From Cornus controversa (taxonomy: Eukaryota > Streptophyta > Magnoliopsida > Cornales > Cornaceae), in contig CM048849.1 of assembly GCA_026545225.1 (NCBI GenBank), positions 15,445,541-15,509,540 of the forward strand: a stretch of 64,000 bases of DNA, written 5' to 3'. The first letter of the stretch is position 1. Every line of letters starts with the position of its first letter. Below are positions 31,871-44,977 of this stretch, one piece after another. The notes below the pieces were generated by a model. That model did no database searches. It had not been told where the DNA came from and saw only the letters and a program-made list of their open reading frames with translations. The translations under genes and the position numbers were made by a program.

Positions 31871-33830
31871 AAAATTTGCACTACTATTTTAGTTTCTCGC
31901 TAAAATACTTTTTCTCTCTATATCTTTCGTCCTTTTTTGTGGTGCGTACTGGTCTATCACTTCACACTCTCTCTATTTGATTGAAACCACCCATTCTCTC
32001 TCTCTACCTATAATCTTAGTTTGTAAAAAAAATTTAAACCCAATCTCACTCACAGATAAAAGCCCTAACCTAATCTTTCTCCATTCCATGAAAGCCCTAA
32101 CGCAATCAATTGAAGAACTCGCATGATTGATGAATGTAGGTAAGTTCAGATTCTCTCAAGTTATGCACTTTTGAATTAATTTGCTCTTTTAAGGTTTTTT
32201 ATTGTTTCATTTCACAGAAGTCATTGAGTGGAGGTAACTATCCCAAGTGGCTCCGTAGTGGTAGTCCCCAAGCAACCCAATAATTTAGCTCCAGAAATTG
32301 TGACACCTTTTAAAGCCCAGCCAACTGTAAGCAAATTGTAATTGAATGGACTAAAGCCAAAAAAATAAAAAACAAGTGCCAGATTGTGAATAATGGAAGT
32401 TGCTGAAACATTCTTCCTAATGGAACTATGCCATTGACAAAACAGATAAGGCATAAGTAAGCACACCCAGAATGTTGAATGCTTTACATGGTCAAACTTA
32501 TATGTAGATAAAACATATAAGGCATAAGAAATCACACCCAAAATGTTGAATGCTTTACATGGTCAAACTCATATATAGATAAAACAGATAAGGCATAAGC
32601 AAGCACACTAGAATGCTAAATGATTTACATGGTCAAACTCATATATAGATTAAAAAGAGAAAAATATTGAACCAATCAGTACTATTCTCTCTAGGATTTC
32701 TTATATGAGCTTGGATTCTTTTTCTTTGAATAGTGTTCTCACTCATTAACTAATAATCACAGTGTTTTGAATTTATCTGTTGTGCTTTGGTTGAATTTGT
32801 GGAATAAGGAGTATTATTCATAGAAATCTAGTGTCAATTCTAAACTTTCATAGTCCTAAATGGATCCTTGTATTGCAAAGCAAAGATTAAGAAAAATATG
32901 TCTCATTTATAAAAGATCTTTTAACCCCATCTATTTCTAATTAATATATATATATATATATATAGGAATTTGTTTTAATCAATTTCAAGAAGTTATGATA
33001 AAATACACCAGAGGTGGATTTAATTGGTTGAAGATTTTTTATACATTTGGCAATAGTTTAGACTTTCTGTGAAGCTATAATGGTGAGAAGATGGGCTCCA
33101 TGTTGGGGAATACAACGTAGAAACTTGTCGACTTGCTGCTTGTTACTACATCTGGCAAGAAATGGTTGTCAAAAGGCTAGTATAGAAGGTAGATGAATTT
33201 GTGGAGAACTTGAACTTTGACTTATCCCAGGACGTTAAGTAGGGATTGATGCTGTAGATTCTAACAAGACATTATCACTAGTTGCAAGGTTTTTTACTTT
33301 TCATCAATCCTTTTTATGTTATCTTTGGTTGCTTATATGTACATAGAGTTGTTACTAGATGGATGTAACTGTTTGAATGGTGTACTTGAAATGAATGTAC
33401 ATTTTATGAATTAGTGTTTAGGATATGAGACCAAAAACAAAATTAGAATCTTTGCAAATCCAAGAAATTGCTGACCAAACATCTAGGCAATGATATCTCT
33501 GCTACATAATGCCATCACATTGTTTGGATTCTGTGGTAGAGGACAATCCTTATTTTAACATTGAGATTTCGTTGAGGGAGGCACATGACATCACTCATTT
33601 AAACTATATAAGAGGCATGGAAAAGATGTATAAGACCAGGACTAGTACCTCTGGTCAAAGAAAAGGAGATTGATGGTGAATACCTTTTCTTTCAATTCTC
33701 CTTACCAATATTGAAACCTTGACATGAAACTTGAAAATTAAGATCCAAAGCCCTTGAGAAAAAGGTAGAATGGTGAAATTAAGATTCAAAGCCACTGAAA
33801 AACATGTACACAGTTAAAGGGATGTGCCTC
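31870..33830. other. Unassigned stretch, possibly CACTA interior
   Basis: Contains the 71-bp array and a (TA)n tract near 32946-32965. The minus-strand frame 32541-32221 (106 codons) overlaps the array and shows no family motif. No gene can be supported. Confidence 0.4.
32436..32648. repeat. 71-bp tandem repeat, three units
   Basis: Units starting at 32436, 32507 and 32578 contain AAAACA(G/T)ATAAGGCATAAG and TTTACATGGTCAAACT. Identity is high between neighbours. Confidence 0.9.
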
Positions 33831-33831
33831 C

Positions 33832-35190
33832 TGATAAGCTTTAAATGTTTCACATTTATGCCTTCTTAATTGCATATGTTGATTCCATATTTATGTTTAC
33901 CTTGGTATTTTTATGTTATTTTGTATTTATATTATATTTTAGATTTTGTCCCAAAGAAGGGCGATGTTTCCGATCAAGTGTTGAGGAAGTGAAGAAATCA
34001 AGAAAAATTCCTCAAGGCATTTCGCACAATCGAAATGTTGAGTTCGCATAATCGAGATTTCGATTGTGCGAAACCTCAATTTCTTGCAATAGAGATTTTG
34101 ATTATGCAAAACCTCAATTTTGCACAATCAAAATTCTGCAGACTGCCACTTGGCCACTTGCCCACTTGTCTTGCCACTTGCTTCCAAGAATGACCTTTGC
34201 ACGTCCTTTTTGAGAATTTTTTGACTTCAAAGAGTCATGTGAGGGGAATATATATATAGTAGGTGAACTATATTCATATATATGCAAGGTGGGACCCAAG
34301 GACACAAGTGGATGGTCATATATGCATGTTTTTGGGAAAGAGAAGACACAACTTTCGGGAAGAGAGAAGGAGAGATAAAACCAGACCTTTGGAGCTTCAC
34401 ATCTCTAGCCATGGAGGATTGTAAGTCTCCAATGATCAACTAACTTTCCATCTAGGGTGTGGTTGAAACCCCTAGCCATGTAGCTTGTGCATTTTGTAGC
34501 TATTTTGGGATCTATATGTATATGTTAATTACTTAGCCTAGTGTTTTGTGTAATGCTTGTAAACTTCTTCAATATATTCATATGATTTTATTTCTTCCTC
34601 TTGTCTTAGAGTAGAAATGCTTCATTTTGAATGCTCAACATTTACAATTTTCACAAAAAAGTGTAAATGATGGTTTTGCAATGGTGTTTAGTGGAATGTG
34701 GTATTTCTTGCTTATATAGCCCATGCTAAGATAGGGTAGTTCGGACACACGTAGGTACATTTAGAAGGTATGATAAGTAGATAGGTTGAAAGATATGCTT
34801 ATCAAAGATGGGCTATGTTTAGTTAGAAATCACATGTATCTTTTGATATGTCATTGTAGGTCACAAACCTAATGACATTGTGTTGCATATACTTGTAGAA
34901 GATCCCATTAGCTACATAAATAAACATGTCAAATGGCTAGAGGTGGAAACCACCCCTAGTTCTCTCTCCCTTAACTTTACAAATTGTTTTAAAATTTAAT
35001 GTTTTTACAATCTACAAAGTAGTGTTAAACTCAAACCAAAATTCTATTTTTAGTATTAAATTGGAAATTCTCTCTTAGTAGTGCAATTCAACCAAACTCC
35101 TTGTGGGATCGATACCCTCTATAAAGAACCGTATCTACAAAGATTCGTTCTCTTGCGAGTGGTTTAAATTATATTTTGATAGGCAATAGT
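33832..35190 (+). repeat. LTR-like sequence, same design as solo LTR C
   Basis: It begins TGATAAG, as does the proven solo LTR at 58958. Near its end it has CTCCTTGTGGGATCGATACC, matching CTCTGTGGGTTCGACCCC in the latter. The middle shares the theme of switched landmarks around AAGATGGG. Matching target duplications were not found, so the 3' limit is approximate. There is no coding content. Confidence 0.5.
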
Positions 35191-35602
35191 AAGCTATAAA
35201 AATAAAGACATATTTGGCCACATCATCTCCCATAAGATACAACTACAAAAATTTATGAGTTAAGAACTTGATCAAAAGGTCATCCTAGAAAAAAGAATGC
35301 CTTGCTGGAATATCAGAAACAACGGAGAAGAATGTCTTTGTCACGCCCCAAAATCCGAACCGCCGGGACTCCCCCGGACCGACCCGAATCCCGGGTGTGA
35401 ACCCGTTCATCAAACCCCAATGAACCCCCCCTCATATGTCTCTGTTGTCGCGGAAGCTAATCATACACATGTAATTATCCATGCGTACACTCATCACTAT
35501 CCATCTCAATAGGCCTTGCATTGGTCCATGCATCCATGACATTCCATTTCCACTCCTAAATCATGAGAAATCATAAAAAAATCACATTTTTAAGGTTTTG
35601 AA

Positions 35603-35805
35603 GACTTTGAGGCGCCTCAAAGTCACTTTTGAGTCGTCTGGAATTTCCAGTAGGGTCAAAGTCATCAAAAATGAACTTTGAGGCACCTCAAACTCCACTT
35701 TGAGGCGTCTCAAAGATTTCCAGGCGCCTCAAAGTCGACTTTGAGCCGCCTCAAACTTTTCCAGGCGCCTCAAAGTGGACTTTGAGCCACCTCAAACTGC
35801 ACCAG
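35603..35805. repeat. Array of GGCGCC-centred palindromes
   Basis: A perfect 22-bp palindrome (35603-35624, centre GGCGCC, arms ACTTTGAG) is followed by variants of TTTGAGNCGCCTCAAA about every 20-35 bp, including a perfect 18-bp palindrome at 35728-35745 (centre GTCGAC). The other LTR has the same array from 42721. Confidence 0.93.
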
Positions 35806-36572
35806 TTCCGAAATTTTGACAGCACTCCCCAACCTGACTTCAAATGCTAATATCTCACAATCCGTAACTTCGTTTGACCTGAAATTTGACATGGATCATC
35901 CTCAAGATGTCTAGTTTCTAACCCAATTTGAATCATTCAAAAATACCAACCACAACTCAAGTTATACTCAATTTAGTGGGTGTAGGTCAGATTTCCAACC
36001 CTTGCACCAAAACATACCTATCTTTCTCAATATAAATCGAAACAAGGTCTATGACCCCTCAAAACGAAGCTAACACAATTCTCTTTCCATATAAATACAT
36101 TGTGCAAAATTTCAAGTCACAAACCACATACACCAAAAATTTAGATTTAAGTGCATGAAACCGTAAAGCACCAATAATACATGTTTTCGAAAAACAAATG
36201 GTCTTTACATATTCATATCATGCATATGGTCCACAATCCAGACACGCATTCCAACCAAAACAAAATAAAGTCTTTAAAATGACCAAAACCACTCCACGCC
36301 AATGTACTATTGGGGAGTCTCCATCACCTCCTTTCCATTTCCTGAAAAATGTAAATCCTCATGGGATGAGCAACCACAAGCTCAGTAGAAACATTTAAAA
36401 CATAATTCCACCAACTCCGTGAACACCACATAATCATACATTTGCATTTATCATATTGAGAATTCATGCACACAACACAACCATATCACAAACAAGGTAG
36501 AATGCAACATGATATGCACAACTCCCTCATCCTTCCCACATATTGGTCTCCAATTCCCGTGGACAACCAATC

Positions 36573-36712
36573 CCACCTATAGAGGGTTACCTTTACCAGA
36601 ATACCTCTTGAGGGTTACCTTTACCGGAATACCTCACTACACATCAATCCATGAGGGTACCTTGACCGGAATACCTCACGAGGGTTACCTTTACCGGAAT
36701 ACCTCGCCGTTT
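36573..36712. repeat. GGGTTACCTTTACCGGAATA repeats in E1 LTR
   Basis: The word GAGGGTTACCTTTACC(G/A)GAA followed by TACCTC occurs four times here in full or nearly full form, and again in the other LTR near 43700-43830. Confidence 0.9.
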
Positions 36713-37886
36713 TACCGAATGGATTCCACCGTTCACATTGCTTGCCTCCCTCACCATGCCAATGAAAATGAACCCCACAATTTTATCAAATGTACATCCA
36801 TCATTTACAACCAATAAGGCATCCAACAATCACACTTAAACAATTTCCCATTTAGGCATCATATGCATTTACAATGGACATGTTTCACACCTCTACATTT
36901 CACATAACCACACATCCTTCACAATGCTTTTAGAACAATTTATCAAACATGAAAGTCACCCTCACAATTATACATAAATCCACCAACATAATTTCACAAA
37001 TCAATCCCAACATGCTCATAAATTTCTCTAAGGCATTTATAAGCATACAATCATATCAACCAACATTGTGAGCACATTTAATGATATAAATTAGCATGCT
37101 TCAACATTGAGGAACATCTATTTACTCCACATAACCAATTGGTTGTCATAGACAACCAATATACTCACAAGAATCCCGGATTTTATGAGTTAAACATCCC
37201 TACCTCAAATTGGAAGAGCTTCCAATTGAATTCCCCCAAATCTCACCCAAAAGATCAACCTTCTCCAAAAATGATTTTGGACCGATCAATCTCAAGCTCT
37301 CAACGCGTAGATCGTTTCTTCCTTCTTCGGCGAAATCAAACTCTCACCCGAAGCCCCTCAAAATCCATGAAGAAAGGAAGAAGATGAAGAAGCTATGTAT
37401 ATATATGTATAGATGCTTACACGGCTGGGAGAAGAGAGTGATAATGGCTGAGATCCCATGGCTATTTATAGCCTAAATGATCTACTCATAATTACAAGTA
37501 TGCCATCACCTTTTCACTAAACCTTCCCGGGCTCATTTTCGGAGTTCCGTAACTCCGATTGACACGAAATCAATTCCGTTGCGCGTCAAATATTTTATTT
37601 AAGCTATCCTCAAAATTTGAGGTCATTCCGAGACTTTTGGATTTTCTGGGCCCACGGGGCCCGCACCCCTAGGTTGACCAGACCCGAAAAAGTCAACTTT
37701 TGCCAAACGCTCCAAAAACTTTTCCAAATCTTAAATAAGTTATCTAAACATGCATTTTACATTTAAAACACATATACAATCATTTAATGTCTTAATATGA
37801 CAATTAAATGAAAATTCAAGAAAACCGGCCAAAAATGGTCACGGTCCTTACAACCTACCCAACTTAAAAGGATTTCGTCCCCGAAA

Positions 37887-39407
37887 TCAGAACGCACCTG
37901 GAGAAAACAAGTTGGGATACTTAGAACGAACTTCCTGCTCCCGTTCCCACTTAGCCTCCTCAACATTGTGATGATGCCACAATACCTTGACCAAGAGAAT
38001 GGTCTTTCCCCTCAGAACTTGCTCTCTAGCATCAAGAATCTGTATCGGTCTCTCCTCGTAGGTGACATCCTCGTCGACCTCAACGTCTACCCAACTTAGA
38101 ACATGTGATGGATCAGGTTCGTATTTCCTCAACATCAAAACATGGAACACATTGTGAACCTTCTCCAACTGTGGCGGCAAAGCCAACTTGTAGGCTACCG
38201 CACCGACACACTCAAGGATCTCAAAGGGTCCAATATACCTTGGTGACAACTTGCCACTCCGCCCAAAGCGCATCAATCCTTTCCGTGGTGAAACCTTTAG
38301 GAACACATGGTCCCCCACCTCAAAGGATAATGGTCTCCTCCTCCGATCGGCATAACTCTTTTGTCGACTCTGAGCTGTCAACAATCGCTGCCTAATCAAT
38401 TTAATCTTTTCAGTAGTCTCTTGCACAATGTCTGGTCCTAAGGCTGCGGTCTCGCCCACCTCAGTCCAACAAACTGGAGATCTACAAGGTCTGCCATATA
38501 ACGCCTCAAATGGTGACATCTCAATACTGGCTTGATAACCGTTGTTGTACGCAAACTCCACAAGTGGCAAATGGTCCTCCCAACCACCACCAAAATCAAG
38601 TATACAAGCACGAAGCATATCCTCCAATATCTGTATAGTACACTCCGACTGTCCATCAGTTTGAGGATGGAATGCTGTGCTAAAATACAGCTCGGTGTCC
38701 AACACCGCCTGGAATCCCTGCCAAAATCTCGAAGTGAACCGTGGATCCCTATCCGACACAATGGATACTAGAACCCCATGTAATCTCACAATCTGCTCCA
38801 CATACTGCTTACTGAGCCTCCTCACATTATCATTCAATCTCATAGGCAAAAAGTGAGCTATTTTGGTCAACCTATCCATAATAACCCAAACTGTATCATT
38901 GCCTTTATTCGATCTTGGGAGGTTCGTAACAAAATCCATGGTGATATGTTCCCATTTCCATTCTGACACTGGCAATGGTTGCAACAATCCAGTCGGCTTT
39001 TGATGTTCCGCCTTCACTTGCTGACAAGTAAGACATCTCGCTACAAACTGTGCCACATCTTTCTTCATACCTCGCCACCAATATTGGCGCCTCACATTGT
39101 GATACATTTTGGTACCACCAGGATGAACTGCAAAACGAGAATGATGAAATTCCCGTAATACGTCATCACGACAATCCAAAGGAACTGCCATCAACCCTCT
39201 GAATCGTAGACCCCCATCGGAATGCAAGGTCCAACCCACTACGGTACTACCACCAACGATCTGTGAGTGAATAGACTCTAACTCACTATCTTTCTTTTGT
39301 GCCTCAATCACCTTACTCACAAGCGTTGGTTGAGCTACCAAGCTAAACAACGTAGCTGGTTCACTATCATCACTGAAATATAATCCCAACTCTGAGAAAT
39401 CTTCCAT
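37887..39407 (-). pseudogene. E1 integrase and chromodomain
   Basis: A 506-codon open frame. The zinc-binding part reads HHSRFAVHPGGTKMYHNVRR and CLTCQQVKAEH. The DDE core has MDFVTNLPRS, SDRDPRFTSRFW and HPQTDGQSECTIQILEDMLR, with D, D and E present. A GPFEIL fold and the chromodomain follow (VLRGKTILLVKVLWHHHNVEEAKWE.E). Chromodomains direct integration to heterochromatin marks. The frame is open to the natural stop at 37887, but the polyprotein upstream is interrupted. Confidence 0.93.
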
Positions 39408-39413
39408 CCTTTT

Positions 39414-41246
39414 CTATTCCCGAATGGCTATGCTAGCTAGAGTCCCATGAGACTTTCTGCTCAACGCATCTGCCACCATATTTGCTTTACCCGGATGGTA
39501 TTGCAAATCAAAATTGTAGTCCTCCATGTACTCAACCCATCTCCTTTGCCTCATGTTCAAATCCTTTTGGGAGAAAAGGTACTTGAGACTCTTGTGATCC
39601 GAGTAAACCTCGAATTTCTCACCATACAGGTAGTGTCTCCACCCTTTCAAGGCAAAGATCACTGCTGCTAACTCCAGATCATGCGTAGGATAGTTGTGCT
39701 CATGAGTCTTTAATTATCTAGACCCGTATGCAACTACTCTATCACATTGCGTCAACACACAACCCAGTCCGCTTCCCGAAGCATCACAATAAATCACATA
39801 TCCCAAGCCACGCTCAGGTATCACCAAAATAGGAGCTGTAGTTAACCGCTTCTTCAGTTCACAAAAAGCCAATTTGCATGCTTCATTCCACACAAATTTC
39901 ACACCTTTATGAGTAAGTCGTGTCATCGGTGCTGCAATGCTAGAGAAGTCCTTCACAAACCTCCTATAGTAGCCTGCCAACCCAAGAAAACTCCGAATCT
40001 CGAAGACACTCTTCGGACTCTCCCAACTCATCACGGCCTCAATCTTAGATGGGTCTACTGAGACTCCACCTTCGGAAACAACATGCCCAAGGAATTTCAC
40101 CTCTTGGAGCCAAAACTCGCACTTTTCGTACTTAGCGTACAATCGGTGCTCTCTAAGCATCTGCAAAACTGTCCTCAAGTGCAACTCATGCTCTTCATCC
40201 GAAGATGAGTACACAAGTATATCATCCACAAACACTACCACAAAAGTGTCAAGGTACTCCTGAAATGCGCGGTTCATCAAGTCCATAAATGCCGCTAGTG
40301 CATTAGTCAAACCGAATGGCATTACGAGGAATTCATAATGTCCATAACGTGTACGAAAAGCCATTTTATGAATATCCTCTTCCTTTACCCTCAATTGATA
40401 ATAACCCGACCTTAAGTCAATTTTTGAGAAGTAGTGAGCTCCCTTCAATTGATCAAATAGGTCGTCTATCATCGGCAATGGATACTTATTCTTGATTGTC
40501 ACATGATTCAACTTCCGGTAATCAATGCACAATCTCAAAGCACCATCTTTCTTCTTAGCAAATAACACCGGTGCTCCCTACGGTGACGCACTCGGTCTAA
40601 TAAAGCCTTTAGCTTTCAAATCGTCCAATTGGCATTTTAGTTCTACCAACTCTACCGGTGCCATCCGATATGGTGCCATAGAGATGGGCGCCGTACCAGG
40701 CATAAGATCAATACCAAACTCTACCTCTCTCTTGGGAGGCAATTCTATCAAATCCTCTGGAAAGACATCCACAAATTCACACACCACTGCTGGATATACC
40801 TCTCTCAGAACCTCCTCCCCCTCAGCCAAAAGACTAGCCAAGATAAAATTGTGTCGCTCACGACTGCTAATTCCATAACATGATGAAGCATAGAAGTCAC
40901 TCCGATCTCCCACAAAACAAAAGTAATCCCTCTCGGGCGTACAAATCGTCACTCTCCCTCTAAAACAATCAATGGTCGCATGAAACTCCGATAACTAATC
41001 CATCCCAAGGATGATATCAAAACTACTCATATCAAGGAGAATGAAATCAAATTCAAGTGTCCTCCCGGCTATCTCAATAGCACATCCCCGACATACCCTA
41101 TAAAGGATCACTGTACCGCCCACAGGCGTATCAACACAAACTGCCCTACCCAAGGTTTCCAAATCCTTTCCAAACCAACTACCATATTCACACAATCCAC
41201 CATTGAAAAAAAATGATTTATAATAATGGCGTACCATCCTGGGCAT
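39414..41246 (-). pseudogene. E1 protease remainder, reverse transcriptase and RNase H
   Basis: From 41246: protease C-terminal half (VDTPVGGTVILYRVC, FDIILGMD), with the DSG active site missing. RT follows: [51 protein letters not shown], and intact [11 protein letters not shown]. RNase [40 protein letters not shown] and [12 protein letters not shown]. Stops lie at 40995, 40578, 39714 and 39414. By comparison with element B they replace Trp, Trp, Gln and Trp codons. Confidence 0.93.
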
Positions 41247-41249
41247 AGT

Positions 41250-42440
41250 CTACAATTCAGTACAATTACCGAAACAAACCACATAAATCCCGTGCACTTG
41301 TCTAAACAAGCCACATAAACAGTGCACTTGCCAAAGCAAGCCACATAAATCCTGTGCACTTGTCGAAACAAGCCACATAAATAGTGTGGAAAGCCACATA
41401 ACAATGCCCAGTTCCATAGACTATAACCCGATGGAATCCAACACCAAGTCTAGGATCTTACATCCCACTGATTTTACAATCTCATTAACCAATCAATTTC
41501 CATCACCAATTATCCGAGAAAAGAATCATGTCTCACTGCATCCTTCCACTCCAAGGAACTAGTTAAAAATCATATCCAAAACTTATCACACAACTTTTAA
41601 CTCATTTCATATAACCCAAACATTCCGCTTCTAGGGTCACTCCACCCTAAATGGACTATCAATACATAAAGCTCTATCCAAGGTTGACACCTCTAACCCC
41701 ATGGCAAAAAAAAAAATATCATTTGTATTCAAAACACTTTAACCTCAGTCCCTTACTCGTCAATACCCAACGAGTTAACTCTATAACTACTTGGACCCAA
41801 CACATTGTAAGAGAAACGCTAATCAAAGAAAAATGTCCGGCCGGGCCATTTTTCCTCACTAGCCCAACTCCGACAACATGTCGTTCTTGTCCTCACACCT
41901 TAAGGTTCAATCAGAACCTAACTATATCCCTCTCAAACATACAAACCATCACTTGTCCATTAAATCTAAAGGAATTAACTCAATTTCAAACATTCACCCC
42001 CAACTCCTCCTCCACGACGTCTAGGTTGCATGTTTCTATCAATTCAAGAAATGATTCAACATGACAAGTTATCACATGTTTTGTGTTCAACATGATCAAC
42101 CATTTCACAACATAACCACATGTTATCATTTGCATACGTAACATATACACATGCTTTACAAAACACATTTAATCACATAAACATGTTCTCAAGTCAACAC
42201 ATAACGTATATGCATGTTATCACAAAAACATGTTCTCAATTCAACGCATAACATACAATACATGTTATCACATAGCACTTAACATATTATCATGTAAGCA
42301 CATTCCACATGAACATAAGTTCTCTAATTAGCTATGTCATGTCTACACGCGTTTCTAGGTTAACAAACTTGAAGTTCAAACCTATCATGAAACTACAAGT
42401 GACCCATCCATTACCCGTCGCCCCTAGGTATTCGACCTAG
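41250..42440 (-). other. E1 non-coding stretch in place of gag
   Basis: Gag and the protease active site should lie here, but no gag motif or zinc knuckle is found on either strand. It has a 30-36-bp tandem repeat with GCCACATAAA and GTGCACTTG (41262-41400) and ACATGTTATCACA repeats (42060-42290). The plus frame at 41651-42064 has no recognisable features. Confidence 0.75.
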
Positions 42441-42456
42441 AGCTCTGATACCATTC

Positions 42457-44972
42457 TGTCACGCCCCAAAATCCGAACCGCCGGGACTCCCCCGGACCAA
42501 CCCGAATCCCGGGTGTGAACCCGTTCATCAAACCCCAATGAACCCCCCCTCATATGTCTCTGTTGTCGCGGAAGCTAATCATACACATGTAATTATCCAT
42601 GCTTACACTCATCACTATCCATCTCAATAGGCCTTGCATTGGTCCATGCATCCATGACATTCCATTTCCACTCTTAAATCATGAGAAATCATAAAAAAAT
42701 CACATTTTTAAGGTTTTGAAGACTTTGAGGCGCCTCAAAGTCACTTTTGAGTCGCCTGGAACTTCCAGTAGGGTCAAAGTCATCAAAAATGCACTTTGAG
42801 GCGCCTCAAACTCGACTTTGAGGCGTCTCAAAGATTTCCAGGTGCCTCAAAGTCGACTTTGAGCCACCTCAAACTTTTCCAGGCGCCTCAAAGTGGACTT
42901 TGAGCCACCTCAAACTGCACCAGTTCCGAAATTTTGACAGCACTCCCCAACCTGACTTCAAATGCTAATATCTCACAATCCGTAACTCCGTTTGACCTGA
43001 AATTTGACATGGATCATCCTCAAGATGTCTAATTTCTAACCCAATTTGAATCATTCAAAAATACCAACCACAACTCAAGTTATACTCAATTTAGTGGGTG
43101 TAGGTCAGATTTCCAACCCTTGCACCAAAACATACCTATCTTTCTCAATATAAATCGAAACAAGGTCTATGACCCCTCAAAACGAAGCTAACACAATTCT
43201 CTTTCCATATAAATACATTGTGCAAAATTTCAAGTCACAAACCACATACACCAAAAATTTAGATTTAAGTGCATGAAACCGTAAAGCACCAATAATACAT
43301 GTTTTCGAAAAACAAATGGTCTTTACATATTCATATCATGCATATGGTCCACAATCCAGACATGCATTCCAACCAGAACAACATAAAGTCTTTAAAATGA
43401 CCAAAACCACTCCACGCCAATGTACTATTGGGGAGTCTCCATCACCTCCTTTCCATTTCCTGAAAAATGTAAATCCTCATGGGATGAGCAACCACAAGCT
43501 CAGTAGAAACATTTAAAACATAATTCCACCAACTCCGTGAACACCACATAATCATACATTTGCATTTATCATATTGAGAATTCATGCACACAACACAACC
43601 ATATCACAAACAAGGTAGAATGCAACATGATATGCACAACTCTCTCATCCTTCCCACATATTGGTCTCCAATTCCCGTGGACAACCAATCCCACCTATAG
43701 AGGGTTACCTTTACCGGAATACCTCTTGAGGGTTACCTTTACCGGAATACCTCACTACACATCAATCCATGAGGGTACCTTGACCGGAATACCTCACGAG
43801 GGTTACCTTTACCGGAATACCTCGCCATTTTACCGAATGGATTCCACCGTTCACATTGCTTGCCTCCCTCACCATGCCAATGAAAATGAGCCCCACAATT
43901 TTATCAAATGTACATCCATCATTTACAACCAATAAGGCATCCAACAATCACACTTAAACAATTTCCCATTTAGGCATCATATGCATTTACAATGGACATG
44001 TTTCACACCTCTACATTTCACATAACCACACATCCTTCACAATGCTTTTAGAACAATTTATCAAACACATGAAAGTCACCCTCACAATTATACATAAATC
44101 CACCAACATAATTTCACAAATCAATCCCAACATGCTCATAAATTTCTCTAAGGCATTTATAAGCATACAATCATATCAACCAACATTGTGAGCACATTTA
44201 ATGATATAAATTAGCATGCTTCAACATTGAGGAACATCTATTTACTCCACATAACCAATTGGTTGTCATAGACAACCAATATACTCACAAGAATCCCGGA
44301 TTTTATGAGTTAAACATCCCTACCTCAAATTGGAAGAGCTTCCAATTGAATTCCCCCAAATCTCACCCAAAAGATCAACCTTCTCCAAAAATGATTTTGG
44401 ACCGATCAATCTCAAGCTCTCAACGCGTAGATCGTTTCTTCCTTCTTCGGCGAAATCAAACTCTCACCCGAAGCCCCTCAAAATCCATGAAGAAAGGAAG
44501 AAGATGAAGAAGCTATGTATATATATGTATAGATGCTTACACGGCTGGGAGAAGAGAGTGATAATGGCTGAGATCCCATGGCTATTTATAGCCTAAATGA
44601 TCTACTCATAATTACAAGTATGCCATCACCTTTTCACTAAACCTTCCCGGGCTCATTTTCGGAGTTCCGTAACTCCGATTGACACGAAATCAATTCCGTT
44701 GCGCGTCAAATATTTTATTTAAGCTATCCTCAAAATTTGAGGTCATTCCGAGACTTTTGGATTTTCTGGGCCCACGGGGCCCGCACCCCTAGGTTGACCG
44801 GACCCGAAAAAGTCAACTTTTGCCAAACGCTCCAAAAACTTTTCCAAATCTTAAATAAGTTATCTAAACATGCATTTTACATTTAAAACACATATAAAAT
44901 CATTTAATGTCGTAATATGACAATTAAATGAAAATTCAAGAAAACCGGCCAAAAATGGTCACGGTCCTTACA
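42457..44972 (-). repeat. E1 LTR (5' LTR in element orientation)
   Basis: Near-identical partner of 35339-37852, with scattered single-base differences and a 2-bp indel. The palindrome array starts with the same 22-bp palindrome at 42721-42742. Confidence 0.95.
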
Positions 44973-44977
44973 GTCTT

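Larger units (their letters stand above)
35339..37852 (-). repeat. E1 LTR (3' LTR in element orientation)
   Basis: It begins TGTCACGCCCCAAAATCCG and ends CACGGTCCTTACA. It contains the GGCGCC palindrome array (35603-35805), the GGGTTACCTTTACCGGAATA repeats (36573-36712) and no genes. Small frames inside (for example 36198-36398 and 37139-37387) recur in the other LTR and look non-coding. Confidence 0.95.
35334..44977 (-). mobile_element. E1: young chromovirus (Ty3/gypsy, Tekay-like) lacking gag
   Basis: LTRs at 35339-37852 and 42457-44972 are about 2.5 kb and about 99% alike by eye. The 5-bp duplication GTCTT flanks both sides (35334-35338 and 44973-44977). The primer-binding site TGGTATCAGAGCT lies at 42441-42453 on the minus strand. 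The internal region is only 4.6 kb: it holds protease remainder, RT, RNase H, integrase and a chromodomain, but no gag. Four nonsense codons interrupt pol. It is recent in origin but defective, and could only move with proteins from another element. Confidence 0.95.

Noticed and set aside
36198..37476. Several plus-strand open frames of 60-102 codons, repeated at 43316-44596
   Set aside because: They lie in both E1 LTRs and recur only because the LTRs are copies. Composition is low-complexity and they have no recognisable domain.
41651..42064. 137-codon plus-strand frame within E1
   Set aside because: Opposite to the element's coding strand, with no motif. It lies in the stretch that replaces gag.
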